From assembly GCF_014837055.1 (NCBI RefSeq), contig NZ_JACSPQ010000001.1, positions 423,035-487,034 on the forward strand: DNA of 64,000 nt, read 5' to 3'. This DNA comes from Phocaeicola faecium. GTDB taxonomy: Bacteria; Bacteroidota; Bacteroidia; Bacteroidales; Bacteroidaceae. Below the pieces are notes generated by a model. It was not told the origin of the DNA. It saw only the letters and a program-made list of their open reading frames with translations, and did no database searches. Below, piece by piece: positions 49,083 to 57,365 of this stretch. The stretch's first letter is position 1, and every line of letters starts with the position of its first letter. The position numbers were made by a program, and so were the translations under genes.

Positions 49083-49904
49083 TTATTGTGAGATTATTTT
49101 ATATCCGAGTAATGAACTGAACTGATAACACAACTTTGTCATCCGTCCCAATATCTGTCCGAAGAAGAACCCCCAGCGTGAACGGAAAAACTTCATGTAG
49201 TTGGCTTGTTCGATGAGTTGCAAGGTGGGTTCCCATCGTTCCACCAGATGTCCGTCGCTCAATCCCGAACGGATTTGTGCTTCATGGTTACGGAGCGAAT
49301 CGGGCTTCACACCGTGCCGGCTCATCATCGTGCCACACACATCAAACCACAATTCACCTCCTCCGAAACGGCTTGCCACGTGGTGCAGGAAGGCTTTTAC
49401 TTGCTTTTCGTAAAAATACATCAGTACGCCCTCCACAACAAATATAAATTCCGCATCGAGGTGTTTCTGTCGAAGGTCATCCATCCAATCGGTTTCCAGC
49501 AATGAAGCTGCGATATAGACATTGCCCGGCTGTTCGGGTATCAACTCCCGACGTAGCGTAATGACTTCCGGCAAGTCCAAGTCGTAAAAGACCGCTTTCC
49601 TGTTGCCGATGCGCTGGAAACGGGTATCCAATCCGCAGCCCACATTTACGACTACCGGACGGGGATGCGTGTCGATGAACTGCTTTACGGCACGGTCGAA
49701 ATACCAACCGCGTACCACGCAGCCTACTTCACTCAATTTCGCCCCATCGAATTGGGAGTAATCGTATTCCAAATTGTCGGCCAACTGTTCTGCTGCCTTG
49801 TCATTCAGAATGGGATTGACACGGCGGCTTTCTTTTGCTCTCATGTATAGCGGAATAAATAACGTTTCCGCCACAATGCTCTTAAACTCACGTTTTTGTT
49901 TCAT
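49083..49904 (-). CDS. Class I SAM methyltransferase, leucine carboxyl methyltransferase (LCMT/TcmP-like) family
   Basis: 273 aa, cytosolic. SAM-binding loop VVNVGCGLDTRFQRIG, then VFYDLDLPEVITLRREL and EFIFVVEGVLMYFYEKQVKAFLHHV are signatures of the LCMT/PPM1 family, which includes polyketide-type O-methyltransferases. With an ABC heterodimer and TetR regulator, methylation of the exported or sensed small molecule is a reasonable guess. A 23-bp palindrome lies just upstream of the gene. Confidence 0.86.
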   Translation of the reverse strand: MKQKREFKSIVAETLFIPLYMRAKESRRVNPILNDKAAEQLADNLEYDYSQFDGAKLSEVGCVVRGWYFDRAVKQFIDTHPRPVVVNVGCGLDTRFQRIGNRKAVFYDLDLPEVITLRRELIPEQPGNVYIAASLLETDWMDDLRQKHLDAEFIFVVEGVLMYFYEKQVKAFLHHVASRFGGGELWFDVCGTMMSRHGVKPDSLRNHEAQIRSGLSDGHLVERWEPTLQLIEQANYMKFFRSRWGFFFGQILGRMTKLCYQFSSLLGYKIISQ

Positions 49905-49923
49905 ATTTTTAGGTGTTTAATAG

Positions 49924-49946
49924 TGAACGATATTCAGAATTGTTCA
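49924..49946. promoter_or_regulatory. Candidate TetR operator
   Basis: TGAAC-n-AT ... AT-n-GTTCA imperfect palindrome (8 of 11 pairs) centred at 49935, 20 bp upstream of the methyltransferase ATG and next to the TetR gene's terminator. Typical size for a TetR-family site. Confidence 0.5.
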
Positions 49947-49947
49947 T

Positions 49948-49982
49948 AAAAAAAGGAGGAAACCTCCGTGAAGATTTCCTCC
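49948..49982 (-). terminator. Terminator between TetR gene and methyltransferase
   Basis: GGAGGAAA / TTTCCTCC stem (49955-49962 with 49975-49982) and seven T on the minus strand. The efflux genes therefore need their own promoter or antitermination. Confidence 0.8.
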
Positions 49983-50033
49983 TTGCCAGCCCTTTTGTTG
50001 CGGCTGCTCGTCTGTATGTGTGTTGTCTGCTTT

Positions 50034-50645
50034 TCATATTTTAATGATTGCCCTCCATCCTTGAATTTCAAACAAGATGTAATCGTGTAAGATCGCTTCC
50101 ATTTCCTGTTTGGGTACTGAATGCATCAGCAGTTCCTCAAACAAAGTAAACATCCATACCGTATGCAGGTGAATGATAAAATCGGATACAGACGTGTTTA
50201 TGTCAGGATGTTTTTTCTGCATGGCCGCAAACCACGCCTTAACCACCTCAGTAGAACGGTCGGTGTAGTTTTCCCGGAAACGTTCCAACGATGAACCTTG
50301 TGCGCGGAATAACAGAATCTCCATCAACCCGCGATGCTTGGTAATAAGTGCGACATATTCATCAATGCATGACTTCAGATACTTTTCCGACCGCATCATC
50401 ATAATATCCTCTCCCCGTATGCCATGATGTTCCTGAAGCATGGCTTCCAAAGCGCATAAAACCGGACGGACTACTTCATGGAAAAGTTCGTCTTTATTCG
50501 TAAAATAGTTGTAAATATTCCCGACTCCGATACCTGCCGATTCGGCAATTTCGCGCATGGAAGTCTTGGAATACCCCTTCCGCTCAAATTGCTGTCTGGC
50601 AACCGTTAATACACGGCTGCGTATGTCTTCTTTCAGTACTTGCAT
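50034..50645 (-). CDS. TetR/AcrR-family transcriptional regulator
   Basis: 203 aa. N-terminal HTH: SRVLTVARQQFERKGYSKTSMREIAESAGIGVGNIYNYFTNKDELF is the TetR pattern; the C-terminal helical ligand domain is generic. It probably represses the methyltransferase-ABC genes downstream and responds to the exported compound. -7 box (plus CAAAGGTA, 50675-50682) 30 bp before the ATG. Confidence 0.92.
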   Translation of the reverse strand: MQVLKEDIRSRVLTVARQQFERKGYSKTSMREIAESAGIGVGNIYNYFTNKDELFHEVVRPVLCALEAMLQEHHGIRGEDIMMMRSEKYLKSCIDEYVALITKHRGLMEILLFRAQGSSLERFRENYTDRSTEVVKAWFAAMQKKHPDINTSVSDFIIHLHTVWMFTLFEELLMHSVPKQEMEAILHDYILFEIQGWRAIIKI

Positions 50646-50725
50646 CTATAATGAACTATGTTTCTATTTTTTTACAAAGGTATAGGGGTTGAAATTCTCA
50701 AGCAATACCTATTTTTAGGGATTTA

Positions 50726-50853
50726 GAGCCTGTTTAAATTTTACTATGCTCAGTTTGAGAATTGTTTTCGAGAATGTTCTTCGGCTTTTAGACCGGAAAC
50801 AAACTCAAAAAGTGGCGGATAAAAATACTTAATCGGAAAATTTGAACAGGCTC
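50726..50853. mobile_element. MITE, 128 bp, with TTA target duplication
   Basis: Terminal inverted repeats GAGCCTGTTTAAATTT (50726-50741) and complement GAGCCTGTTCAAATTT (50838-50853), 15/16 identical, flanked by TTA on both sides. No coding capacity. Resembles non-autonomous IS5-type elements that duplicate TNA. Confidence 0.75.
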
Positions 50854-50890
50854 TTAGATGTAAGGCAATATTTCTGACAGAATACCGGTC

Positions 50891-50980
50891 AAATACGCTA
50901 CCGTTAGTGTTACCCAACTCATGCGGATGCGTTGACCATTTCTATTCGGAAGGTTGGTTGGTTTAACCGCTTGCGTTTTT
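50891..50980 (+). repeat. ~89-bp dispersed intergenic repeat, copy 8
   Basis: ATACGCTACCGTTAGTGTT, CATGCGGATGCGTTGACCAT and CCGCTTGCGTTTTTCAG. Confidence 0.8.
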
Positions 50981-51529
50981 CAGATTTTCGGATAAGTCGT
51001 AAACGGTTGGAGATGAGTTCAGATTGGCAGGCTGTCTATGATATTTTCCATAGCGGCCTTCAGGGGATACGCATCCGTCGGTTATCATTATTACAAGTTC
51101 TTCGGTGTTGCTCAGTTGTCATTCGATTTTAAGTGTTATATTTGTGACGGATTCCTAACTGAGCGGGGTAATAAAGGGTGCAACTCTTGGGGGTGCAGAG
51201 TCCACGTGAAGGCTGCTTTCGTCAGCGCGCAGCAGGATGAACCCCAAGTTGGGGCGTGACACCGGCTATCCAATCCGGACTGGCGGGAAACTACGTGTTG
51301 GCTTCCCTTTACGGGCCGGACGGACGCAAGGACACGCTTCAGCGTTTTTTTATCAGCAGTCGTCTTCCATACCTTTGTCATACTTAGATAACCGTTTGTC
51401 GACCTTCGGCTGTCAAAGTCTACATTCCAAACGTCTTGAATATCTTTTTCCGCTTACTTGGAAATTTTTGAAGATTTATGAGGAATAGGTGAAAGCTGCA
51501 CCTACTCCGGTTTCAATGATGTGTCACTT
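50981..51529. other. Non-coding or decayed stretch, no gene recognised
   Basis: Several short overlapping frames exist but none has a believable start, family signature or neighbour spacing. 51170-51370 is noticeably more GC-rich than the flanks and contains a CCCC-AAGTT-GGGG hairpin at 51241-51253 and a stretch CGCTTCAGCGTTTTTTT near 51340. It may be a decayed gene or a structured RNA. Confidence 0.4.
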
Positions 51530-52099
51530 TTAGTTCTTGATGTGACAAGCTTTCAGGTCTGTAATCATGTACTCATTAGTTTGGGAAGAATGGAAGCGTT
51601 GGACTTTTACCGGTATGGAATCCTGTCCCTTACCTCCCCATTCCAGTTTTCCAGTATAGACAACCCTGTTTTCCCAATACAAAGTACCTTCGATGAAAAA
51701 CCTATATGTTCCCACAGGGACACGGTTGCCATTATCATCCGTCCCGTCCCATTAGTAAGTTACCACGCCGTTCCGTGGTGTTGCGCCCGTTATGGCATCT
51801 ATCTGTGCGGAAGACAGGACTTGAGGTTTTGCCTTGCTTACCCAGACAGGAACGGCATCTTTCCGGTATTCATATCCTCCTTTTGCAGTGAAAGACGTAA
51901 CATACAAGGTACGTACCAACTTACCCGTTTCGTTTTCTATCCAAATGGCATATTGGCTGGAAGCAATGCCGCCACGTTGGAAGCGGAAAGAAATTTCCAA
52001 CCGTTCTCCTGTGTGATTTTCTTTCGCATAAGAAGAACTGCAACCCTGTATGCCGATACAGACTAACATCAAAATGGCATTGAATAATCCTGTTCTCAT
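51530..52099 (-). pseudogene. DUF2271 lipoprotein with one premature stop
   Basis: Signal peptide with lipobox (IGIQGC), then LEISFRFQRGGIASSQYAIWIEN and AITGATPRNGVVTY, followed by an in-frame TAA at 51752-51754. Reading straight through, the frame continues WDGTDDNGNRVPVGTYRFFI ... KLEWGGKG to a normal end at 51530, the expected FlgD-like half of DUF2271. A single substitution (Tyr or similar to TAA) therefore kills a ~190-aa periplasmic protein. These proteins often accompany FMN-binding or PepSY redox proteins. Confidence 0.78.
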
Positions 52100-52116
52100 G
52101 TCGTATATATATTTAT

Positions 52117-52623
52117 TTATTCGTCTAACTGATAACAGTTCAATCCTATTTCCGGAACATAAACGCGGGTGACGGAGGTTCCGAAATCTTCTACCACAAA
52201 CTCTCCGGCTCCGTTCAGCGTAGCGGCAAGCAGATGTCCTGCCAAAGCGGAATAATCGCTGCGCCCCACGGTGATATGCAGATGTAGATAGGTCTTTCCG
52301 TCCATTTGTGAGATGTTTCCTGTCAGGTTGGCTATCTCCATTTGCTCTTGGAAAGTCTTATCAACATATTGTTTGGTCTGAGGATTGAAAAAGCGAAGGA
52401 TTAATTCATCTATTGCTCCTATCCCGTAAATGGTTCCCGACTTGATGCCCCGTTCTTCGCAGAAAATGTTCAGGGCTTTGACGATTTCCTCGCGATTTTG
52501 GATACTGACAATATATTTGTTGCCTGTTTGCTTATAAGTGTACATATCTTGCGGATTTTGTGCGCTTGCCGGAATGAATAACCATCCGTAAAGCAGCAAA
52601 GTGAATATAAGTTTTAATTTCAT
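52117..52623 (-). CDS. PPC (DUF296) domain protein with signal peptide
   Basis: 168 aa. A signal peptide (MKLKLIFTLLLYGWLFIPASA) precedes a PPC/DUF296 domain: SIQNREEIVKALNIFCEERGIKSGTIYGIGAIDELIL, YLHLHITVGRSDYSALAGHLLAA, GAGEFVVEDFG. The His-rich strand (HLHITVG) is the metal-site region of bacterial PPC proteins. PPC proteins are usually cytosolic, so export is odd. Gene order DUF296, DUF2271 pseudogene on the same strand, 17 bp apart, suggests one transcript. Function unknown. Confidence 0.85.
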   Translation of the reverse strand: MKLKLIFTLLLYGWLFIPASAQNPQDMYTYKQTGNKYIVSIQNREEIVKALNIFCEERGIKSGTIYGIGAIDELILRFFNPQTKQYVDKTFQEQMEIANLTGNISQMDGKTYLHLHITVGRSDYSALAGHLLAATLNGAGEFVVEDFGTSVTRVYVPEIGLNCYQLDE

Positions 52624-52720
52624 GAGAGTCCGTATTTAAATAGTTGGGATGAAAGTTAGCGACGTTGGCCTTGATGCCAATAAGGATAAGGTTTCTCTGT
52701 CTTACTGACGGCATGATTGA

Positions 52721-53608
52721 TTATTGTTTTGATAAACCTAAGACTCGCATCAGTTCTTGCTTCATGATGCCGGCATTCACCTCCTTTCCTGTCCAATATT
52801 TTATAGCTATCATGGCTTGGTAAACAAGCATGTTCATTCCGGGAAGAATATGTTTGCATCCATTGGCTAAAGCATCTTTCAGAAAATGTGTATAAACCGG
52901 ATTGGGGATGCAATCTGCCACTATCATCTGCGGCAGTAATGTGTCCACGCGGATGTTGAGACGCTGCTCCACGTTAGGATATAAGCCTACGGGAGTCGCA
53001 TTGATTACGATATCTGCATCAGAAGGAATACTGAATGCCTGATTCCATGGCTGGAATGAAGCCTTTGCCGGTGTGCGGCTGTTCAGTAAATCCGCCAATG
53101 ATTTTCCCCTTTCACTCACATTCACGATGATGATTTCTCTGGCTCTTGCCAGTGCCATTTCTACGGCTATTGCATGGGCTGCCCCACCTGCGCCGAAGAT
53201 GACAACCTTTTTATCTGTTATGGATGTTATTTCCGAAATAGCCTTTACAAATCCTTTCCCATCCGTATTTTCACCTGTTGTCCTTCCGTCCGGACCGATT
53301 ATGACCGTATTCACCGCACCGATAATCTGTGCAGACTCTCCAATCCGGTCTAAATACTTCATGACTTCCACTTTGTTGGGAATGGAGCAGTTGAATCCCC
53401 GCCATCCCATCGCCTTGGCACCTTCAATGGCTGCCTGTAGATTTTCGGGTCCTACTTCGCAATTGATATAACGACAATGCAGTTGATGGTGGCGGAATGC
53501 AGCTTCCATAATAGCGACAGTAGGGTTTTCTGCCGCAGGTTTTGCAAACGACCCAAGCAATTCCGGCAAAAAGTCAGGCGAAGAAATCTTGTGTTCCTTA
53601 ATGTTCAT
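52721..53608 (-). CDS. Shikimate dehydrogenase-like protein (AroE family)
   Basis: 295 aa, cytosolic. Substrate/catalytic Lys in NCSIPNKVEVMKYLD, Asp in GENTDGKGF, NADP loop VVIFGAGGAAHAIAVEMA, end PGMNMLVYQAMIAIKYWTG. It has the AroE fold but sits next to an exported PPC protein and opposite an AraC regulator rather than aromatic biosynthesis genes, so it may be a catabolic quinate/shikimate or aminoshikimate type. -7 box plus CAAAGTTA at 53636-53643. Confidence 0.87.
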   Translation of the reverse strand: MNIKEHKISSPDFLPELLGSFAKPAAENPTVAIMEAAFRHHQLHCRYINCEVGPENLQAAIEGAKAMGWRGFNCSIPNKVEVMKYLDRIGESAQIIGAVNTVIIGPDGRTTGENTDGKGFVKAISEITSITDKKVVIFGAGGAAHAIAVEMALARAREIIIVNVSERGKSLADLLNSRTPAKASFQPWNQAFSIPSDADIVINATPVGLYPNVEQRLNIRVDTLLPQMIVADCIPNPVYTHFLKDALANGCKHILPGMNMLVYQAMIAIKYWTGKEVNAGIMKQELMRVLGLSKQ

Positions 53609-53670
53609 AATACCAATCTATTTCATTTGATGCTGCAAAGTTAGCAGCAAAAAAAGAAACAAGATTCCAT

Positions 53671-53699
53671 TATATTTGCAGTATTATTCATTATATTTG
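53671..53699 (+). promoter_or_regulatory. Tandem -7 boxes of the AraC gene at 53721
   Basis: TATATTTGCAGTA occurs twice, at 53671-53683 and 53692-53704, a 21-bp period. Either two promoters or a direct-repeat operator of AraC type overlapping the promoter (autoregulation). Confidence 0.55.
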
Positions 53700-53720
53700 C
53701 AGTAGGGTAAAAATACGAGT

Positions 53721-54599
53721 ATGCCGATATTAGAACGTAAGATTGTACATGACATGGCGACGGTATGCAGCCATATTTCCTATCCCCGCTTTGTACTTCC
53801 TTTACACAAGCATGTGGAGTACGAAATCATGCTATTCACTCAGGGCAGCGGGAAACAGTTTGTCGGTGAAGGCGTATCAGAATATAAAGTCGGAGATATA
53901 GCCCTTATCGGAAGTAACGTACCTCATCTTCACCTGTGCCATACTAAACTGAATCCCACCTCTGCAAGTGGCTTGGAAGATGAATGGAGTGCAGGGGAAG
54001 CCATACAGTTCAGACCGGACATTTTTCCGGAACAAATGAAAGACATTCCTGATTATCGTTTTATCTATGATTTGTTGCAGAAAAGCCAATATGGAATCCG
54101 TTTCTACGATGAAGGACTGTTCGACGCAATGTTGGAGTTGATACAGGCATTCGATTCTTCCGGATATACCTCACGTCTTATCTGCCTGTTGCGTATGTTC
54201 GAAAAACTGCATGAAAGCCGGCATTTCAAACTACTCTCCGACACTGCGTATAATCAGACGAACCATATACCAGATATGAAAGAACCTGTTAATAAGGTAT
54301 ATACATATCTTTATAACCATTTTAAGGAAAAAGTTTCTTTGGCGGAAATAGCAGAATTTGTCAAGCAAAACCCTTCAGCGTTGTGCAGGTATTTCAAACA
54401 ACGCACGGACAAAAGTATTTTCCAATGTCTATCTGAAATACGGATTGAACATGCATGTAAATTGCTGACTTATTCAAAAATGAATATTTCACAAGTAGCC
54501 TACGAATCAGGGTACAACAGCGTCACTCATTTTATTGCCCAATTTGAGAAAATCACTAAACGTACACCGTCTGAGTATAGAATGCAGATAAAAATGTGA
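53721..54599 (+). CDS. AraC-family transcriptional regulator
   Basis: 292 aa. N-terminal cupin-like sensor (FVLPLHKHVEYEIMLFTQGSGKQF, IGSNVPHLHLCH), C-terminal AraC domain (SLAEIAEFVKQNPSALCRYFKQRTDKS, MNISQVAYESGYNSVTHFIAQFEKITKRTPSEYR). Divergent from the aroE-like gene, so it likely controls that unit (aroE-like, PPC, DUF2271). Sensor similarity to the other two AraC proteins is low. Confidence 0.9.
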   Translation: MPILERKIVHDMATVCSHISYPRFVLPLHKHVEYEIMLFTQGSGKQFVGEGVSEYKVGDIALIGSNVPHLHLCHTKLNPTSASGLEDEWSAGEAIQFRPDIFPEQMKDIPDYRFIYDLLQKSQYGIRFYDEGLFDAMLELIQAFDSSGYTSRLICLLRMFEKLHESRHFKLLSDTAYNQTNHIPDMKEPVNKVYTYLYNHFKEKVSLAEIAEFVKQNPSALCRYFKQRTDKSIFQCLSEIRIEHACKLLTYSKMNISQVAYESGYNSVTHFIAQFEKITKRTPSEYRMQIKM

Positions 54600-54793
54600 G
54601 AAGATTTGAATGTGTAGAATATCGGTAGATTACATAATGAATGAAAGGACCTTGCAGGTTCGGATACGCTACAGATGGAGAAACGGTTTCGTGGCGTTAA
54701 ATTTAGCCGGTCCTGTTATCATCGGACTGGTACATCGCGAAAGATACTTGATAGGGCAGAGAACTTACTGTGGTATGCACTGACATACTCGTT

Positions 54794-54932
54794 TTACTTT
54801 TCTTCCGGAATCTGTTTCAGATCCTCTACAAACTGTCTTGTCAATTTGACAGCCGTCTGTTTATCCGGTCTTTCCCTTTATGAGGTCTGCTACTATACCT
54901 TCACATACCTTCTTTCTAACTTCTTCAGTCAT
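54794..54932 (-). pseudogene. Short decayed frame, unidentified
   Basis: MTEEVRKKVCEGIVADLIKG continues after a one-base shift as KQTAVKLTRQFVEDLKQIPEEK and a stop. It reads like a helical ~46-aa protein. Not a recognised family; may be chance. The rest of 54600-55200 holds only the inverted repeats at 55021-55101. Confidence 0.25.
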
Positions 54933-55020
54933 ATTCTTTTATTTTAATTAGACATGACCGGTTCCGTAGAGCCAGTATTTCAATATCTTACTGGCCCAGC
55001 TGTTCTTTGTCAATGACCGG

Positions 55021-55101
55021 TGCAAGGCTTAGAGGAAAAAATACCGGAGCGTAGCGAGGATGATTTTTCCCAGCCAACCAGACCGACAGGGCCGCCTTGC
55101 A
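55021..55101. repeat. Nested inverted repeat at left edge of restriction island
   Basis: Outer arms TGCAAGGC / GCCTTGCA (55021-55028, 55094-55101) enclose GGAAAAAAT / ATTTTTCC (55034-55042, 55063-55070). Could be a cruciform, structured RNA or island boundary. Confidence 0.5.
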
Positions 55102-55203
55102 CAGTCAGTGGCGTTAGCATGTCACTGTATGGAATAATATCATGGTGTTATGTCTATATAATATGAATAGTAATCAGATTACTTAGAAAAATAGATTATG
55201 TTG

Positions 55204-55234
55204 TTTGGAATAATAAAAATAAGATGTATATTTG
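55204..55234 (+). promoter_or_regulatory. Promoter of the type I restriction-modification operon
   Basis: -33 TTTG (55204-55207) and -7 TATATTTG (55227-55234) with a 19-bp spacer, a textbook Bacteroides promoter, 20 bp before the first ATG. Confidence 0.85.
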
Positions 55235-55254
55235 CATTGATAAATTAAAGTAAA

Positions 55255-55815
55255 ATGATTACTAAGAAAAAAATATATCTAAAAAACCTTGCAGAAATCC
55301 TATCGGGGGTGTATGAGAAAACAGATCCTGATGGAGAGGTAGTATATTTACAGACTAAAGATTGTACAGATACTGTAATCACAAAATATGCTTCCCGGGT
55401 ATTATTGACGCCTAAAATGCAGAAGAATTTGTTGCAAGAAGGTGATATTCTTTTTGCTTCTAAGGGAGTGAATTATTTAAGTGTGGTATTTCGTGAGCAA
55501 GAAAAAGCGGTAGCTTCTACATCTTTTTTTGTAATTCGATTGAGATCGTCGGTAGCTACGCCTGAATATCTTTGCTGGTTCTTGCGTCAACCTTCTATAA
55601 AGGCATATTTTAAAAGCAACCAAGTAGGTAGTGCAACACCGCTTATTCATAAACCTGCTGTGGAAAATTTAGAAATACCAGTTCCTTCGTTAGATGAACA
55701 GAAAGTTATTGTAGCCATAGCTCGTCTGTCAAAAAGAGAAATGGAACTACAGCAGGCAATCATTGAAAAGAAACAGAACATTGTACAACAATTATTAATG
55801 AATAAAATAAAGTAA
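55255..55815 (+). CDS. hsdS: Half-size HsdS-like specificity protein (one TRD)
   Basis: 186 aa, about half a normal HsdS. Contains one target-recognition domain with LAEILSGVYEKTDPDGEVV, LLQEGDILFASKG, EYLCWFLRQPSIKAYFKSNQVGSATP and IPVPSLDEQKVIVAIA, then one coiled-coil spacer helix (LSKREMELQQAIIEKKQNIV). As a dimer it could specify a palindromic target. First gene of the operon, 8 bp before HsdM. A full HsdS lies three genes further, so two specificity subunits may compete for HsdM. Confidence 0.82.
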   Translation: MITKKKIYLKNLAEILSGVYEKTDPDGEVVYLQTKDCTDTVITKYASRVLLTPKMQKNLLQEGDILFASKGVNYLSVVFREQEKAVASTSFFVIRLRSSVATPEYLCWFLRQPSIKAYFKSNQVGSATPLIHKPAVENLEIPVPSLDEQKVIVAIARLSKREMELQQAIIEKKQNIVQQLLMNKIK

Positions 55816-55823
55816 TTGAATAT

Positions 55824-57353
55824 ATGGATATTCAACAGAAAATAGATCAGTCACAAATTAATCGCGTAGTTTGGAAAGCTTGTGACACTTTCCGTGGAGT
55901 GATAGATCCTAGTCAATATAAAGATTATATTCTAACTATGCTTTTTTTGAAATATGTCAGTGATGTCTACAAAGCCAAATATTCTGAATATTTGAACAGA
56001 TATGAAGGAGACAAGGAGCGAGCAACTCGCTCCATGCGACACGAGCGATTTGTTATTCCTGAGACAAGTTCATTTGATTATTTATATCAACACCGTACGG
56101 CGGACAATATCGGAGAATTGATTGACATGGCATTGGCCGACATCGAAGATGCCAATCGGGAGAAAATGAGCAGTGAAGACGGCAGCAGTATTTTCCGTAA
56201 TATCAGTTTCAATTCGGCTAACTTAGGTGAGCCGAAAGAAAAGAATGCTCGACTGAAGAATCTACTGGTTGATTTCAGTGAACTGGAATTGGATGAATCT
56301 CATTTGGAAAATAATGATATCATTGGAGATGCTTATATGTATTTGGTCTCTACATTTGCCAGTGAGTCAGGGAAGAAAGCGGGAGAGTTCTTTACTCCGG
56401 CAGAAGTTTCAACTTTGTTGGCTAAACTGACAAAGAGCAAACCAGGGGCTCGTATCTGTGATCCTACTTGTGGTTCCGGTTCTCTATTGATTAAGGCCGG
56501 CAAAGAGGTGGGCAACAATAATTTCTCACTTTACGGCCAGGAAGTGAATGGCAGTACTTGGGCGCTGGCCATGATGAACATGTTCCTCCACGGCTTTGAC
56601 AATGCAGTGATTCGCTGGGGAGATACGTTGCGTAATCCGAAACTGAAGGAGGATGACAAGCTAATGAAATTCGACACCGTAATTGCCAATCCGCCTTTTT
56701 CATTAGACAAATGGGGGGCTGAAGAAGCAACTCACGATCCCTATAATCGTTTTTGGAGAGGCATTCCCCCAAAGAGCAAAGGCGACTGGGCTTTTATTTC
56801 CCACATGATAGAAGCAGCTCAGGAGGGCAGGGGTAAGGTCGGTGTAGTAATTCCGCATGGCGTACTGTTCCGTGGAGCAAGCGAAGGCAAAATCCGCAAG
56901 CAGGTGATTGATGAGAATTTGTTGGAAGCGGTTATCGGTTTGCCTGCCAATTTGTTTTTCGGAACAGGTATTCCGGCAGCTATTGCCATTTTCAACAAAG
57001 GGAAAAAAACAGACAACGTATTGTTTATAGATGCCAGCAGAGAATATGAAAATGGAAAGAACCAGAACAAACTGCGTCCGGAAGATATCAATCATATTGT
57101 TTCTGTCTACCAAAAATTTACCTCTGGGCAGCTTGAATCCGGTGTAGCAGAAGAGAAATATGCTTTTGTGGCCACTCCTGCCGATATACGGGAAAATGAC
57201 TATAACCTGAACATCCCCCGTTATGTGGATACCTTTGAGGAAGAAGCCGAAATAGATATTCCGGCCGTACAGAAAGAGATTGATACACTTGAAGCGGAAT
57301 TAGCTGAGGTACAGGCTAAGATGAGAGATTATCTAAAAGAATTGGGATATTAA
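55824..57353 (+). CDS. hsdM: Type I DNA methyltransferase HsdM
   Basis: 509 aa. N-terminal HsdM_N helical domain (INRVVWKACDTFRGVIDPSQYKDY, LFLKYVSD), then N6-adenine methylase: SAM motif CDPTCGSGSLLIKAG (~213) and catalytic NPPF at 289 (VIANPPFSLDKWG). C-terminal coiled coil (DTLEAELAEVQAKMRDYL) that contacts HsdS. It methylates the recognition sequence and forms the M2S1 core of the restriction complex. 12 bp to the Fic gene. Confidence 0.95.
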   Translation: MDIQQKIDQSQINRVVWKACDTFRGVIDPSQYKDYILTMLFLKYVSDVYKAKYSEYLNRYEGDKERATRSMRHERFVIPETSSFDYLYQHRTADNIGELIDMALADIEDANREKMSSEDGSSIFRNISFNSANLGEPKEKNARLKNLLVDFSELELDESHLENNDIIGDAYMYLVSTFASESGKKAGEFFTPAEVSTLLAKLTKSKPGARICDPTCGSGSLLIKAGKEVGNNNFSLYGQEVNGSTWALAMMNMFLHGFDNAVIRWGDTLRNPKLKEDDKLMKFDTVIANPPFSLDKWGAEEATHDPYNRFWRGIPPKSKGDWAFISHMIEAAQEGRGKVGVVIPHGVLFRGASEGKIRKQVIDENLLEAVIGLPANLFFGTGIPAAIAIFNKGKKTDNVLFIDASREYENGKNQNKLRPEDINHIVSVYQKFTSGQLESGVAEEKYAFVATPADIRENDYNLNIPRYVDTFEEEAEIDIPAVQKEIDTLEAELAEVQAKMRDYLKELGY

Positions 57354-57365
57354 GATTAAGAAAAT

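Noticed and set aside
14396-50980. Dispersed repeats as CRISPR repeats
   Set aside because: Copies are kilobases apart, variable and in both orientations, with no spacer arrays or cas genes.
51136-51381. 81-aa minus-strand frame
   Set aside because: No start context, family signature or operon partner; basic/Cys-Trp-rich translation typical of a spurious frame.
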